The position numbers and the translations under genes were made by a program. The notes below the pieces were generated by a model that was not told the DNA's origin, did no database searches, and worked only from the letters and a program-made list of their open reading frames with translations. From Coniella vitis (Eukaryota; Ascomycota; Sordariomycetes; Diaporthales; Schizoparmaceae): a stretch of DNA of 64,000 nucleotides. Each line of letters starts with the position of its first letter. Within the stretch, counting starts at the first letter, position 1. Below are positions 21,997 through 35,100 of this stretch, one piece after another. The stretch spans positions 2,356,001-2,420,000 of the forward strand of contig WUJK01000006.1 of NCBI GenBank assembly GCA_011317545.1, written 5' to 3'.

Positions 21997-23132
21997 TTTC
22001 GTTCGCTTGGTTGTTGGAGGAGACAGAGACACGGTGGAAGAAGAGAAGGCTACGGGGGACGGTGCGCTCGTAGACAGGCTGGCTTGTTCGGTGGCAGGCT
22101 GGGTGGGTGAAATGTTGAATTGGGCCAAGAGGCGCTTTGTTCGGCCAAGTGTATGCCGTACCCACAACTTAGACACCGAACAGACGTACAACAACAAGTA
22201 GAAAAGGAGTGGAGGTATATCCAAAAGTATCAAGATCGAGAACAATGAGCCGAGCTCTCCCTAGTACGTACGGTGCTGTTGGTCCTGGCCCCCCAAATGG
22301 GCCCTGAACTAACAATCTGTCAGGGTCGCGACCGAGGTCCGCACACGTCACACACTGCTTTTATCGATAAGCCCATAGTGGCCTGAGTGGTTCTCTAGGG
22401 AGGTAGTCAGGTAGTGTCTCAGGGGGGGGGGGCGTTATACATACCCAGATACCTACTATGCATAGGTAAGAAGGTGGTACTTACACCTAGGTATATATCC
22501 AACACCAAAAAGTGCAACGCGTCCAGCCATACATTGCTTTCTCACCCATACTTCAATTTTCATTTTATATTCCTAAAACGAGCCTGAATATCCCAGTCTA
22601 ATCTGCTGCTTTATAATATAATCTGATTGACTGCAACGGCGCGCAGATGGACGACTCGCAGCGCGACTCAGCAAGTACTATGTAGTATAAACACGACAGA
22701 GGACGGACGAATGCTCTTCTCTCTCTGTTGCACGTAAATTTGTCTCCTCGGAATAAACCGAGACTCAGTATACGCAATGCCTGCCGCATACTTCGCTCAC
22801 GCTCATTCAAAATCAACAACAAGAAGAAGAAACAAGGCGACTCCAACACCAAGTGAAGTGAATATATACAACAATAACAACAGCAAGGGCCTCGAGGACC
22901 AATGACGGTAGACCCAGCTATGATATGAATCACTCATCCACGCAGTGCTTTCCTTGGTATTTTATCTTTCATTTGTCCTGTCCCGCTGTGCGTCCTCCTA
23001 GCCAACCGTCTGTCATTCAGCCTCTCGCAAAGAAAAGACTTGATGACTGGAAACACGATTCCCGGATCCTCATCGTCTGACCTGTCATCGTTCCCCATGC
23101 TCTGCGGAATCTGGTTGGCTTTTCTTTTTCTT
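21997..23132. other. VPS52 promoter and RGA1 3' flank
   Basis: An AT-rich 1.1 kb gap. It holds a G9 run near 22421, several CCTAGGTA-like motifs near 22440-22500, and one full copy of the palindrome TACTATGTAGTA at 22676. No coding frame supported. Confidence 0.5.
22676..22687. repeat. Palindrome TACTATGTAGTA, copy 1
   Basis: Full 12-base form: TACTA and TAGTA arms around TG. It is one of the intergenic motif copies described in the findings. Confidence 0.7.
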
Positions 23133-26100
23133 TTACTCCTGCGCAAAGATTTCGTTACTCTGTTCGATCATAAACTGTACAGCCAGGTTCTTGGCATGCA
23201 TATCCGTCATTTCTCTCTCGAGACTGTGGTCCCGCATAATGGTAGGTGCAAACACCACAGCCAAATTCTTCGGTGACATCTAAACAAAACCAATTTCGTC
23301 AGCTATTGTGCGAAGCATCACAACAACCTTACAAAAAACACAAAGTATAGCTTACCAAATTCTCTGGTTCCCTCTGTGCAACTCGAGCCAAGTGGAACAT
23401 GAGGAACTCGAGACAATCCCTGTGCTTCTGTGGCAGCATATTGACCGTCTTGCGGAGATGAGCACAACGCTCCTCAACCTCAGTAAAGTCTGGACAGCTC
23501 TTGTCAGTGATTCGGATCCTGTTAAATTAAGCTCCAATGGGCCCACACAGGGTAAAAACTTACTATTGGACTCCAAGATCCGGTCGTAAACATCAAAAGT
23601 TAGCAGCGGTGTCGGCAGCTTTCGGAAATACTGCTTCAAAACACTGGTAACAGATGCAATATCGATGGATGGGTCGGAAATATCAAAGTCTTCCATCTTT
23701 TCGAATCCCTCCTGTATCATCTTGACCTGGGAATTGCCACCAGACTTGCGGTAGATACCCTCGGAATCCATGCCACGCAGCTCAACCTCCTCAATGCAGC
23801 GTGTTACCACGCTAGGAATCTGCCTGCGTTCGTGCTCTGCTCGTTCGAGCAGCTCAGATCCAAACAGCGTCGTAGAAGCATCCAAAGGCGGGCTGAGCAT
23901 CGACAGATTAGCAGTGGAAATTGATTTGGGCACATTTGGCATTGGCTGCTTGTTCTTGCCAAAGAAACCAAAAGATCGAGCATCGACTGGCGGACCCCGG
24001 TTCTGCTGTCCATTCGCCAGTATTGTCGATGGAGCTTCCATGTTGGCCATAGTCATGTTGTATGGAAGCCCAATGTTGTCACCAGTCAAGCCCCCCGCTC
24101 CCGGTGCTCGTGGATCACGTTCGTTGCCTTGGAAGGCAGCCACTGCACGACCGACCTTGGTGATATTCTGTGCCACCGTCTTGCCGCCTCTCTTCCAGTT
24201 GAACTTCTTGACTTGGCCTTTTCTAACCTGCACAACAGTCGGACCCTCGAGGATGGGCTCGTCAATATCCGTGCCTACCATAGTGGCGCCGGTTTGGATG
24301 CTTGCCGCGTCTAGGTTATGCACCGACGTGCTCGACGTCGTCTTGTGGTTTGCATAGATACCCAAGCCATTCGGCTTGCCATCAGAGCCCACGTTCGCCC
24401 GGAAACGTCCCTGGATCTGGTGCGTCAAGTCGTTGTTCATGTCGGCAAGCTGAGCATTCTTGGACGACAATTGCTCGAATTCGACAAGTGCGCGATCTCG
24501 ATCAGCTATCGCCTGGTTCTTCTCATCTACCAGGATGTCTCGCTCGGTATGCAGCTGCTCAATCGTGGCTGTCATGGACTGCTTGACCAGCTCCAGCTTC
24601 TGGACAAATTCCTTGATTGCAGAATCTTCCAGCATTTGAGGGTCGACAGGGCGCTTCGTGTCCTTGGCGCTTTCGACGTACCCTGCCAGCACCTCCAACT
24701 GGCGAATCATGATCTCGGTCTGTGTGTCCAAAACAGACACGGTCTTCCTCTTCTCAATCAGCTTCTCATTAAGCGTCAGCAGATCCTTTTCGGAGTTGAA
24801 TTGCCTCTCGAGTTCCGCAACGCGCTGCTCCGAACTGCGCAGCTGTCGCTTCAAAAACGCGGCGTCTTCTGCGGTGCCGGCCGTAACCGAGATTGGGCTG
24901 CTGATGTCTTTGGCATCGCCGTTGGGATCGGTAACGATTGGCGTCTTTGGCCATCTTGGGGATGGTGTGCCGCGGGTCGTTTCACTCATGCTTCTGTTGT
25001 GGCCAGAACGTCCCTGCTGTGGTGTACTGGATTCAGTACTTGCGGTACGACCGTGCCGAACGGCATTTGACACACGGCGGAGAATGGACGAGGAGCCCTC
25101 GTCAGTTCCCAGGATACGCGCCATATCTTCGTCCATTGTGAAGTCACCACCAGAGCTCCACCTAGGCAGCTTCGGGGATGTCTTGTTTGGAGATCCTTGA
25201 CCAACCTTGGGGGTCTCTTTCACGTTCGAGCTTGGTGGTGGAGGCGGCGCGCGAGGAGACATGTAGGTATCAGATAGCTTCTGACCGGGTTGCGGTCGTA
25301 TTGGCAGAGAGGATTCGTCAGACTTGGCCGTCTTTCCATTCACTGTTGTGGTAGACGAATTAGTACGAGTTGTGAGAGTAGCCTGCGTTGACATACCACT
25401 GCGAGCGGCGGCCGAAGCAGGGAGCTCCTTCCTGGGTATGGACTTGGGGCTCTCTGTTTCGACCACCCTGCTCGCGCTGGGTGCACCAAAGGGCTGATGA
25501 TTGTCACTGGTCCTCGTCTCGCACGACTCGCCAGTAGCAGGTGAGCCTGGGAGTTCAGCGATGCCTGTCGATGACAGCATGTCATGCCTTGGCGTAGTGA
25601 TATCCTTCCTTGGAGAATCATCGGTCTCGTTTGGATTGGCCGAGCGGGTGGGGGTCTTGTTGGTTGCAAGCTTCTTACTCTTGGGTGCCTCTTGGAGTTT
25701 AAATTCCTCGGATCTTCCATCCGCTTGTCGGGAGGGCTTCTCCTCCAGTGACGTCTGCGACGCGATGCTCTTGTCCGACTTGGACGACTTGGAAGGCATG
25801 CGCGATGGCTCCTTGGGAGTCGACGATGTTTCGTAGTCGGACGAGGTGCGGCGCGACTTTTCCTGGAAAGCAATGTGCGGTGTCGAAGCCTGCGACGCGC
25901 GGCTGTCGCTCTTCTTGTCAGATCCGGTTCCTTGCCTGGCAAAGTAGTCCTTGTCGCTATTCGTCTTGCGCGCGTCGCTTGCCTCGTACCTAGGGCGGGG
26001 AGATGAGACGGAGGGGGCGGGGCTTGGGTCCAAGACCATGGGAATGTAAAAATGGTTGTGGTCATCTGTGCTTGCACCTGCACCGACTGGGTCAGCGTGT

Positions 26101-27138
26101 GCACCATAAATATTACTGTTTCTGTTGCTCCGGTAGGTCGGGGCGTAGGAGTCGATTGCCGCGTCCTTAGTAGGTTCGGGGCGGCTCTCAGGGGAGCGGG
26201 TGGGGCGTTCGCTACCTCTGCTGGCGTCTTTCCTCGGCTGCGCTGGCCTTGTCGGTCGAGGCGATAACTCTGTGGGCGTGTCGGAATCGGGGGAGACGCG
26301 CTCATCGGAGAAGGCGTTGGGGGGGATGGCACTCGGCGGCAATGCTGGCAGCGACTTTTCTACCATGGGCGAGTCTTTATCTCGTGTACGCGCCTGTTGA
26401 GTGGCTTTTGATTTTTTCCGTCTTCTTGCCATGAGCGATTCGTGACAGCTCATGCAGAAGATGCCCTGCGAGGTTCTAGCATAGCGCAGGTTTTCGATCT
26501 TTCTCTTGCAATTGCGGCAGCGGAAGCATGTGGCGCAAAAGGCTTGGTCGCCCGTCAAGATGGCCAGATCCTCAATCTTGTTGCCGCAGGCGCTGCAGCT
26601 ATATGTGCAGTTGTTGCATATAAGGGAGCCATCGCCGAGGAGGAGGAGGTTCGCATCGGAGTCAAGGAGGGTACCGCAGGTGTTGCAACGGAAGCAGTTC
26701 AAGTGCCAACGATTGCCCGCTGTGAAATCATTAGTCACGAGCATAGAGGCCATGGACGACGGACGCGAGGCAAACATGACGGCTGATCAAGGAGGCATTT
26801 GGCTGGCTGGCTGTCTGGCTGTCTGTCTGTCTGTCTGTCTTGCTGGTTTGGAATGACGGGGCAAAAGTATCCCAAAAGGGCGGATTGACGATGGTTTGGG
26901 TTTGGAGTCGGAGAACGTACCAAGCTCGAATGCCTTGCCCTCTTCTAGAATCTGGTTTTATCACGAAAGCAAGTCAGTCACTGGGCGGTTTCTCTGACAG
27001 AATTGACCAAGGCCAGATTCTGCCGCCGTGACACAATGGTCTGCTGTGCCGGGCTGAGCAAGTGGCAGAACTTACCTCTCCGCATCCCTTGCAGGGAAAA
27101 ACGTCGTCCTCCATGGGACTATCCGGATAGTCGTCCAT
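23133..27138 (-). CDS. RGA1: LIM-domain Rho GTPase-activating protein, Rga1 type
   Basis: Accelerates GTP hydrolysis on a Rho-family GTPase, in yeast Rga1/Rga2 mainly Cdc42, at sites of polarity. Five exons, 27138-27076, 26951-26921, 26719-23564, 23489-23356 and 23279-23133, give 1176 aa. Two LIM zinc-binding domains open the protein: CKGC at residues 16-19, then HLNCFRCNTC, and a second from CSACG at about 73 to FCMSCH at about 120. A disordered, Ser/Pro-rich middle follows, then a coiled coil with EQRVAELERQF near 650. The RhoGAP domain begins near residue 985 with SVVTRCIEEVELRG and the arginine-finger motif GIYRKSGG, continues with KQYFRKLPTPLLTFDVYDRI, and is completed by the last two exons (CLEFLMFHLARVA, MSPKNLAVVFAPTIM). 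LIM1 is split across three exons, one of only 31 nt. Lrg1-type proteins have three LIM domains, so Rga1/2 fits better. A 5-kb gene-free region lies upstream. Confidence 0.9.
26801..26841 (+). repeat. (CTGT)n/(CTGG)n tetranucleotide repeat in RGA1 intron 2
   Basis: A run of GGCT and GTCT units within the 201-nt second intron of RGA1. It lies between donor 26920 and acceptor 26720, so it is spliced out. Confidence 0.75.
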
Positions 27139-27723
27139 GTTTGCGGCGATTTACTTTTTATTTATGGGTGTTGTGGCTGGATGCAAGCAGCAGGTGGCGC
27201 AGTGGTGCGGTCAAGCGTAGGTATCGTGACGAGCGTGTGCGTGTGCGTGGGCAGGAGTGAAGGGTGGCGGCAGCCAAGTTCATGAGGGAACGGCGACGCC
27301 CTTGGGCGGCAGTGTGGATGGCCTCAGGGCAGTTGCACCGACATTTGAGTTGCGCAGGGAAGCAGGCTGCAAGCAGCCACAGCAGAGGGCGACAACGAGG
27401 ACGGCTGAGGCGGCAACAAAGATGGCGACGGCGACGAGGACGAGGACGAAGACGGGAACGAAGAGACCGACGGCAACCGTTGCGCTGAGGAGAGGCCAGC
27501 GGTGACAATTTGCCGGTTAGTAATGTCGCAAGACAGTCAGTCTGTCAGTTGTCTCCCCCTCAGGGGAAGAATTGATATCGATCCACGCAGCGGATGGGTT
27601 CAGGGGTGGTGACGAGACTAGCCTAGAAGCACTGGGCAGCTAAGCGGGCTTTTCCTCTACCTGGCCTGGGCTTGCCTTGCCTGGGGAGGTGGGGGGAGGG
27701 GGGGCGCTGCGCTGCTGGTGCTA

Positions 27724-27747
27724 AAGAGAGAGAGAGAGAGAGAGAGA
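27724..27747. repeat. (GA)n dinucleotide repeat
   Basis: About twelve GA units, 590 bp upstream of the RGA1 start codon. A polypurine/polypyrimidine run of this kind is common in fungal promoters. Confidence 0.8.
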
Positions 27748-29894
27748 CCAGGCCCCAACAAGCAGGCATTCCTGTTGCTCACGATGCCACGTTCTCGCTA
27801 GCAGGACGCCGGCACTTTCTACCACGTTCCGCTTAGGGTTCGCAACGTGCGATCACAGGCTGGACAAAGGAGTGGTCAATCGGCTGGTCTGTCTATCAAT
27901 CGATCTCTCTTGTAGCAGCTTGCGCAGGGCTCGGGACCACAGGTTGAGCTGAGATGAGGTGGCAGGTGGCATGTGGACTGGAGAAGTTCGTGGGCTGAAG
28001 CTGGCTGTGCAAGGTTCGGGTTGGCTTGGAGAGGCGGTGTTGGTAAGTACGGAGCACTTCAGGGGCCTGAGGGGTCAACTTGGCTGCTGGCTGCAGGTGC
28101 TGTCCCACTATCCCCGCAAGTGCGCAGGGTGCGCTGGGGGCACTTTACAGCAGCTGCAAGCCCCCTTTTCCCTTTCCATTTGGCTGCTGCACATACTACG
28201 TACTGACATAGTATAGTAGATACTATGTAGCTAGCAGCGCCCAGCAACGGGCAAGGCCAACGCATGGATGTAGCGCTGAGCAAGGGCCTCCCTGGGGGCT
28301 CTTCTACGAAGCTCAAGTACAGGGGGTCTCGGTTGATTAAGCAAGGCCTGGCCTCGTACGTTGACGCTGCCAACGGCACGACTATTTTCTTGGTCTTCAC
28401 TACATCGCACACTAATCATGTCAACAGCTACTGTACATAGTACACGTCTGACCACCTGTCAAGGCCAGCACCTGACTCTTGTAAAACGCGCCCTTTGTCC
28501 AATTGCGACTCGTATGGGCGATACTATTCTTGGGTATCTTTGGTTGCTGACGGATCCGGCGCCAGGCTCGGCTGTCGACTTGCTGCTCAAGATTTCCTCA
28601 TCACCGACTGCTTTGCTGGATGTAGTGTACGTCGCCTTTCTTCACGCGCCAAGGTCATACAGCAGGTTTTCGCGGCTCGGCTGACTGCAGTAGCTCATTC
28701 CATCTGACATCGCCTCCTGCGAACGAAGGAAAGAAAAAGTGCGGCAGCTTCTCGAGACGGAGCTGACTCGGCCAACCAGCCAAGCCAACAAGCACGTGCT
28801 GCTATTCCGTCTGTGGTCGACGGCAGGACACCAGGACCACCAGCACACCAGCACACCCATCGCGTTCTGGCCAGTGAAATGGGCATCGGGACTTTCAGCC
28901 AGTAGCGGCACCAGGATGCCCAGTGCTACCAGTGCTGCTTTTATCCATGTGGGCAATTTGTTGCGAGATTGTCATCCACCGTTCTTCAGCGGCAAATCAG
29001 ACTGCCAACTCGAGCTGGCCTCCCGTCACACATACTTGGGAACCTTTTTGGCACACATACATGGCAAATGAGGTTGCAGATGGGCCGCCTCTGAGCTCAC
29101 AAGAAGCGAGGCAACCTGTTATCAAGGCCACGTGGCAAGGCTGACCGAAACTTATGTCTGGATGTGGTGAATGCAACATGCCACATTGGCAAGTAGCCAT
29201 AAATGTCCTTCTGGGCGACCAGATCATGCCAGATCTGTAGTTAAACATCTCAGCCTTGTGTGCAGCCGCGGGGTCTGCCAGTATAAAATATGAAGGGGGG
29301 GGGGGTGCTGGTGATCTAGAATCTCTTCAAAACACTGACCACTTCTTACTGGGTAATGAGTTGCCGATTGATGGGATATATAGGCCAGTGCTCTCGATTA
29401 CAATGCTGCTTTGAGATTCGCGTACGTGGCGGGTCTACGAAGCATTGATATCTTGGGCTTATACTACTATGTGTGTACTGGATGTTGTGTGCTTCCTTGG
29501 AACTTTATCATGCTGCTGGGAATACGGCCCGCATTTTTGATGGGTCTCGAGCCATTCTTGAATCACTACATGGTATAATAATACGAGTATACCATGATAA
29601 TAGACAATAGACAACGCCCCCCCCCCCCGAGCCCCAGAATAACACGAACTCTTCGCTGCTGCTGGTATACTATGTGAACAATTCCTTCATCAAACCATAA
29701 AGTATTGTTTTGGTTGCGCTTGCTCATCCCATCCGTCCATCCATCCCTGTGAGCCGTCGGGCCTTGTATACAATCCTGGTGCCAAAAGCAGGCTGTAACC
29801 AATGCTATCCCTAGCTGAAAAGTTTCATATAAAAAGCTCCCTTACCAATGAGCGGTCTGCAGCGTCAGCCCTATCTATCAAGCCAGGAAGAGTG

Positions 29895-29920
29895 TACATA
29901 GTAGTACATACTATGTAGTA
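29895..29920. repeat. Double TACTATGTA site with full palindrome
   Basis: TACATAGTA at 29895-29903 is followed after 5 bp by the complete palindrome TACTATGTAGTA at 29909-29920, so the two sit in inverted orientation. A further copy lies at 29967. Confidence 0.7.
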
Positions 29921-31202
29921 TGTGCATGGCAGAACAAGGATAGGATTCTTTTTCATTTCATCTTACTACTATGTACAGATCCAACCTAACACAGGCCGCA
30001 CTTTGTTTCTGTTTGCATAGATTGTGATGACCGGTGTACCGCAACTGAATAACTTCAGGACACTGCACCTGTAGAGTTTCTCATGCCAAGGGCGGCTTCT
30101 TTGCCCTGGCGCGCCGAGATGAAACGCTGGACATAATAAACATGAATCTCCAAGCGTTGCCCCTCCAGAGAGCGCCACTCAGCTTCACATCATCTCATCC
30201 CCCGTCACACACATACACACGACAATCATCTCCCTCACACGAACATGAGCCTATCAAAAAAGGGTCCCTGCTGGTGACAGACGGGGTTACTTTTTGGGTT
30301 CCTTTCTTCTTTCTTTCTACCGCCCCGTGCCTCGCTTCCCTTCTCCTTCTTGGCTGGCCGCCGGCCTCATGTAGACATAATCTGAGACCTGTCCTCACCT
30401 CCCTCCTTCTCCTCACTCGAGATCCTCCAAAAAAGGAATCCAAAACATCCTTGTAGCAAGATTCAGCATCCAACAGTCCTCGGGGCCCCAGCAAAACGCG
30501 CGTTTCAGAATTTTGCATTGTTTTCCACGCCTGTGCCAACCCCCACATTCGCTGCTACATTAATAATGTCCATGGTGCTACGTAGTACTACTATGTGTGG
30601 ACACTTCAGTACAGAGGAACTTGACCCTGCATCACTCGATGATCAAGTGTTCGCTAGCATATGTCACGGCCACCATTGCAAGCCCAAGGAGACGGACGAC
30701 GAAGAGAGGAATGGCCTCCCGTCGAGGAACTGTACCATACTTATATATATATAAATATATGCACATGGGTGAGTTGTTGTTACCATGCATAATACTATGT
30801 ACCTGGCATTTCACTATCATAGTATAATCCCGATTGGGCAAAACATACTATGTAAAGAGAGCTGAATCCATACCGTAGAAAAAGTCCAAAACCACAAATG
30901 GCAACCACCGTTTGGGCAAGATGAAATTTGTTGCACGTGGGCCACTCGAGATAATTTAAATCAGAACCAACCGCATTTAATTTTCATGATAGACTTCTAT
31001 GTACATGCGACTCCTCACAAGCCCAGAGGGGGGGAAGGAATAAAAAAGAAACCGAGTAATCAGCATCCCAAGTTCCGTGGATACATACTAAGTACTAAAC
31101 GAGATATCGATTCTGAATTTGGATAAAAACAAACGGTGTCTGTCGTTGTGTTCTTTCAAGTTGTACTTCCCAAAGCAGTCAGAGACTGGGAAACACCAAA
31201 CG

Positions 31203-31249
<47 letters not shown>

Positions 31250-31250
31250 C
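31203..31250 (+). repeat. (CAA)n trinucleotide repeat, non-coding
   Basis: Sixteen units without interruption, in an AT-rich gene-free stretch. Confidence 0.85.
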
Positions 31251-32124
31251 GAGCCATGGATGGCAGATGCAACTTGCCTTTTGCCTAGTGTTTGTTGATA
31301 ATCAAAACATAGTATTGAAACATTACAAAAAACAACCTGCCTTCAGTTTCTTTGCTACTGCGCACACTTGGAAACTTACAGAGTAAAGTATGAACTGTAC
31401 ATATGCGTGTGCTTCAAGGAACCGTGTTCCCCGCCTCTTGTTTGAAATCCTCTGCGCATTTTCTAGGCGCGCTAGAGGCGAGATGTGATCATGCTCCTCC
31501 TGATGATCTTGGTCCGGGAAGGAGGGGAGGACTCATCACCATTGCGCTCTATACTCGGATACCGTGACCTGCTTCAGTTATGTAGACGAATGAACCTGTA
31601 TTCATCCAAGAGTAAGCGCCGTCAAAACAACCGGCAAGGCAAGATTGAATCTCGAAACCTCAAAAGCGGACGAGGTTGTTCCTCAATAGTCAATACTGTA
31701 ATTATCGTGAATATATTGACGCACTTTCTGAAGAAACAAGTACAGAAACAGAGACCTTGGATCCATGGTATCAACAAACCGCCCATATCAATAAACAACC
31801 CCCCGAGTTTTTTAACAGTTACACAGGCCCGAGTGAGCCTCCCCAACCGCACAGCGCCACCCAATCAAAACCGTCCAATCCACCCTCTCAGTCTGTCTCG
31901 CTTGCTCTTCGATCCTCTCATTACATACACGTCCATCCTGGAGTCCACGACTGTGCCTTTCATAGTCCACGTATGTTTCGCCCTTGTCGTAAGTTTGCGC
32001 ATTCAACATGATGGCCAACAACAAGCCAACAGACCCATCGGTGCCAACGCTTTACTCAAAACAAGAGAAGAACCCCCCTCCCCCCAAAGAATCAAGTAAA
32101 AAGCCATCGCCGCAAGCGAGCTGC

Positions 32125-35100
32125 CTAAGCTCCAGCGGTACCCCTCTCCCTCTGTCTCTTGACAATATAATATGTAATGAGACTCTTGGGATCATCCCGA
32201 ACATCCTTGAGCGCCTCCCAGAAGCGCGCGTCGCCCGCCCGCGCATGCAGCGCCACACAGAGCTGCACAGCGTCCATGCGCACGCCCGACTCGCTGCTCT
32301 CCAGACAACGCGTACACAGCGCGGCGAGGTTCGTGAGCTCGCCGTCCGTCGGCATGTACTCGTCCTTCATGTCGACCAACTCCTTGAGCACGTGCAGGCC
32401 CATGCTCAACGACCGGCAGCCCGCGGCGTCGCGCGCATTCATGTCCGCCATGCGCTTTGTGAGCACCGTTGCGATCTCCTGCGCGTCGCCAAGCAGTACG
32501 AGCTCGTCGGCCAGTAGCTCGAGGCCAGAGACAATGTGCGTGCGGGAGTCATAGGCGGCACGCGCGGCCATCAGCGACTCGAGACCCTTGGAAATGTGTG
32601 GTTGGAAGTGGTCACGGTGCTTCTTGAGGAGCAGCTTGATGGTGGCGAGGATTTGTGCCTTGACGTCCTGCACCTTTTCGGGAGCAAGGTCAGGTTGTGC
32701 GTCTTCGAGGTAGTCAAAGAGCCCCAGCAGCAGGGCGTCAAATTTCTCGTCCACCAGGGGAGTCTTGTTTTCGCGGAGGATGCCTTGGAACTTGCGGAAA
32801 CCGTGGACGTCAAGGGTCTTGCTCTTGATCTTATTGAGTGCGCTGTCGATAAGGCGCAGTTGCTGTCTCTCTCTCTCACTCAGTATCGAGTCATCACCGT
32901 TGGCCGTCGCATTGTTGTGGTTGTTGTTGTAAGCTGCATCTTCGTTGACTGGCCGCTCCTCCAAAACCGTTGTCGCTACTGGGTCAGAGGGTGATTGCTC
33001 TGTCGTCATTGGGTCTTCGTACACCTGGAGTTGTTCTGACAAAGGCTCGCTCTGCATTGGCTCGCTCTGGCTCTGCATTGCTTCACTCTGCGTCTCTTGA
33101 CCATGCATTTCTTGATCCTGTATTGGTTCAGTTTCCATTTGTACGCCGTTGGGCTCAGGTACAGCGCTGGGGACCTCTGGCTCGTCAAGGTCCATCATGT
33201 CTGCATCCTGGGAATGATCTTGAGTGGTGGGTTGTGAACTGCTCCCCAACAGCGGAGACTGAATCACCGGTGTTGGGGTGTTGGCGATGTCCGCGATGTT
33301 GGGCATATCGACCATCATGCTATCTTCATGTCTCGAGTTGCCCAAAAGCGGCGGCCCCAGCTGCAGCCGCGAAGTCCGCAATGGGCTGTGATGTGGGCTC
33401 GTAGCAGGCGACGACCTCGGGCTCCGACTTCCCAGCCTTGTTGGCGTTGGTATACTCGACCCGCTGTTTGTTGTCTTATGACCCGGTCCCGCTATCACCC
33501 TTGGAATAGTCCGTTTTGGCGAGCCTACCATTGTCCTTGGCGTGACGGCCTTCTTGAGCTGCGGTGGGCTACTCAAGGCGGGTTCCGCACTGCTTCTGAT
33601 GTCGTACGGCCCAGCAGTCTTGGGGCGCGGTGGTATATTCGGCCGGGTGCCAGCTCTTGGCCGTACAGGAGCCCCGGCTAGTCCGCCGACCTTTGGCCTG
33701 ATGGCCATTGAAGGCGCTCCCGAAGATCCAGATCCAGAGGCATTGGAATGGTTGGAGAGTGCGCGGTTCGCTCGGGGCGGCGAGAATTCCATGGCGGACC
33801 CTGGTCTCATGGGACGGGATGTCTCCATGGCCGAGCCAGGCCGGGACATGGCAGCCTTTTGCGCTCTCACCGTTTCGCGGATTGACGGCTTGCTAGTTCC
33901 CATCGTGCTACGAGAGAATCCAAGACCTGGGCGTACAGATGACCCTGCGCTCGCTTTGGACGCGTTAGGGTTGTTGGGGTCCTTTTCAAGCAGTCTCTGA
34001 GCCGTAGGCTCCAAAGTGTCCATCAGCCTAATTCGCAATATTAGCAAATACCTCCTTGAATTTATTCAAGGCTCAAACACCACTTACGCATCAGCTCTGG
34101 GAGGCCAAACGCCATGGAACAACCAAAATGTACTGCGCATCTTCTCTCTAACACCTGGATTGGCATCCGTGAGTCCCCTCTTGATAGCCTTCTCCAGCAA
34201 CTCCAGGCCTCCGCCATGTTCTATATGGCTCTTGTGGCTTGCTTCCTTTTGTAGAAGGGTCTTGAGCCAGCCACTCGCATATGTTCTTGGCTGGACATTT
34301 TTGTCTGCACAGGCCCCTGTGACGTGTTCCATTATGCGTTTTGTATACGTAACTCGCCCAACAAGAGCATCAACGCAGACGTTGGCTTGCTGCGAGGCAA
34401 TCTTCTTCGTGGAACCAGCCAAGACAATGAACGTTTGCATGAGCAGTTCCACCATAGGGTCAATTCCAGGACCATAGACGACTGCCATATCCTGCACCAG
34501 GCTACAGCCTTCTTTGGACAAGCTCGTTCTCAGGGACTTGATGGCCTTTATGATGCCGTCAAGCAGTCCTCTGAGACCGGAGAGGAAAGCATCTGCGTAG
34601 TCTGTCGGAGCGTTGCCGGCCAACAGTCTTCGCAGCCTGGTTATACTCTGTTCTCTCAACTTCCAGTTGTGTTCAGATTCATTGCCCTCGAAATACCCAT
34701 GCATATCTCGGAACATGTCTTCAAGCTCGCGCGAGGTGTTGATATAGGAAGGCTCCACGGTATCAGTTCGCGTGTCGGGCGCCGGGGTAAATGGTCGGTC
34801 AATCGACATGGTGGATATCGAGGACATGCTCGCGGCTAGGTTTGGTCGGGGAGCGTGTGATGGCTCGGCAGCTGGCGGCTCAGCGTCAGGCCCAGGTGTA
34901 GCGGTTCTCGGGTTCAGCTCTTTCAATATGGCCGCTTGTGTGGCTGGGCGCACGTTATGTTCCACAAGCTTCTTCTTCAAGTCAACCTTGGCCGGCCCGG
35001 ATGAATCTCGGAATAAGTCAATAACAGTATTCCTTGCTGTTTCGCGCACGCCCGGGTCGCTATTCTCCAGCAGCTTCATTAGCAATGGCACATATGTCTT

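Larger units (their letters stand above)
27139..32124. other. 5-kb gene-free block upstream of RGA1
   Basis: No gene is supported in this stretch. The longest frame (31485-32099 +, 204 codons) has no recognised domain and no splice or promoter support. It holds a (GA)n run at 27724-27747, a G12 run near 29296, a C13 run near 29617, a (CAA)n run at 31203-31250, and about half of all the window's TACTATGTA copies (28221 to 30854). It is flanked by the RGA1 start on the left and the STU1 stop on the right, so it is most simply a long RGA1 promoter and leader, or a place for unannotated non-coding transcripts. Confidence 0.5.

Noticed and set aside
31485..32099. 204-codon plus-strand frame upstream of the STU1 stop
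   Set aside because: AT-rich, composition unlike neighbouring genes, no recognised domain; its end overlaps the STU1 3' flank.
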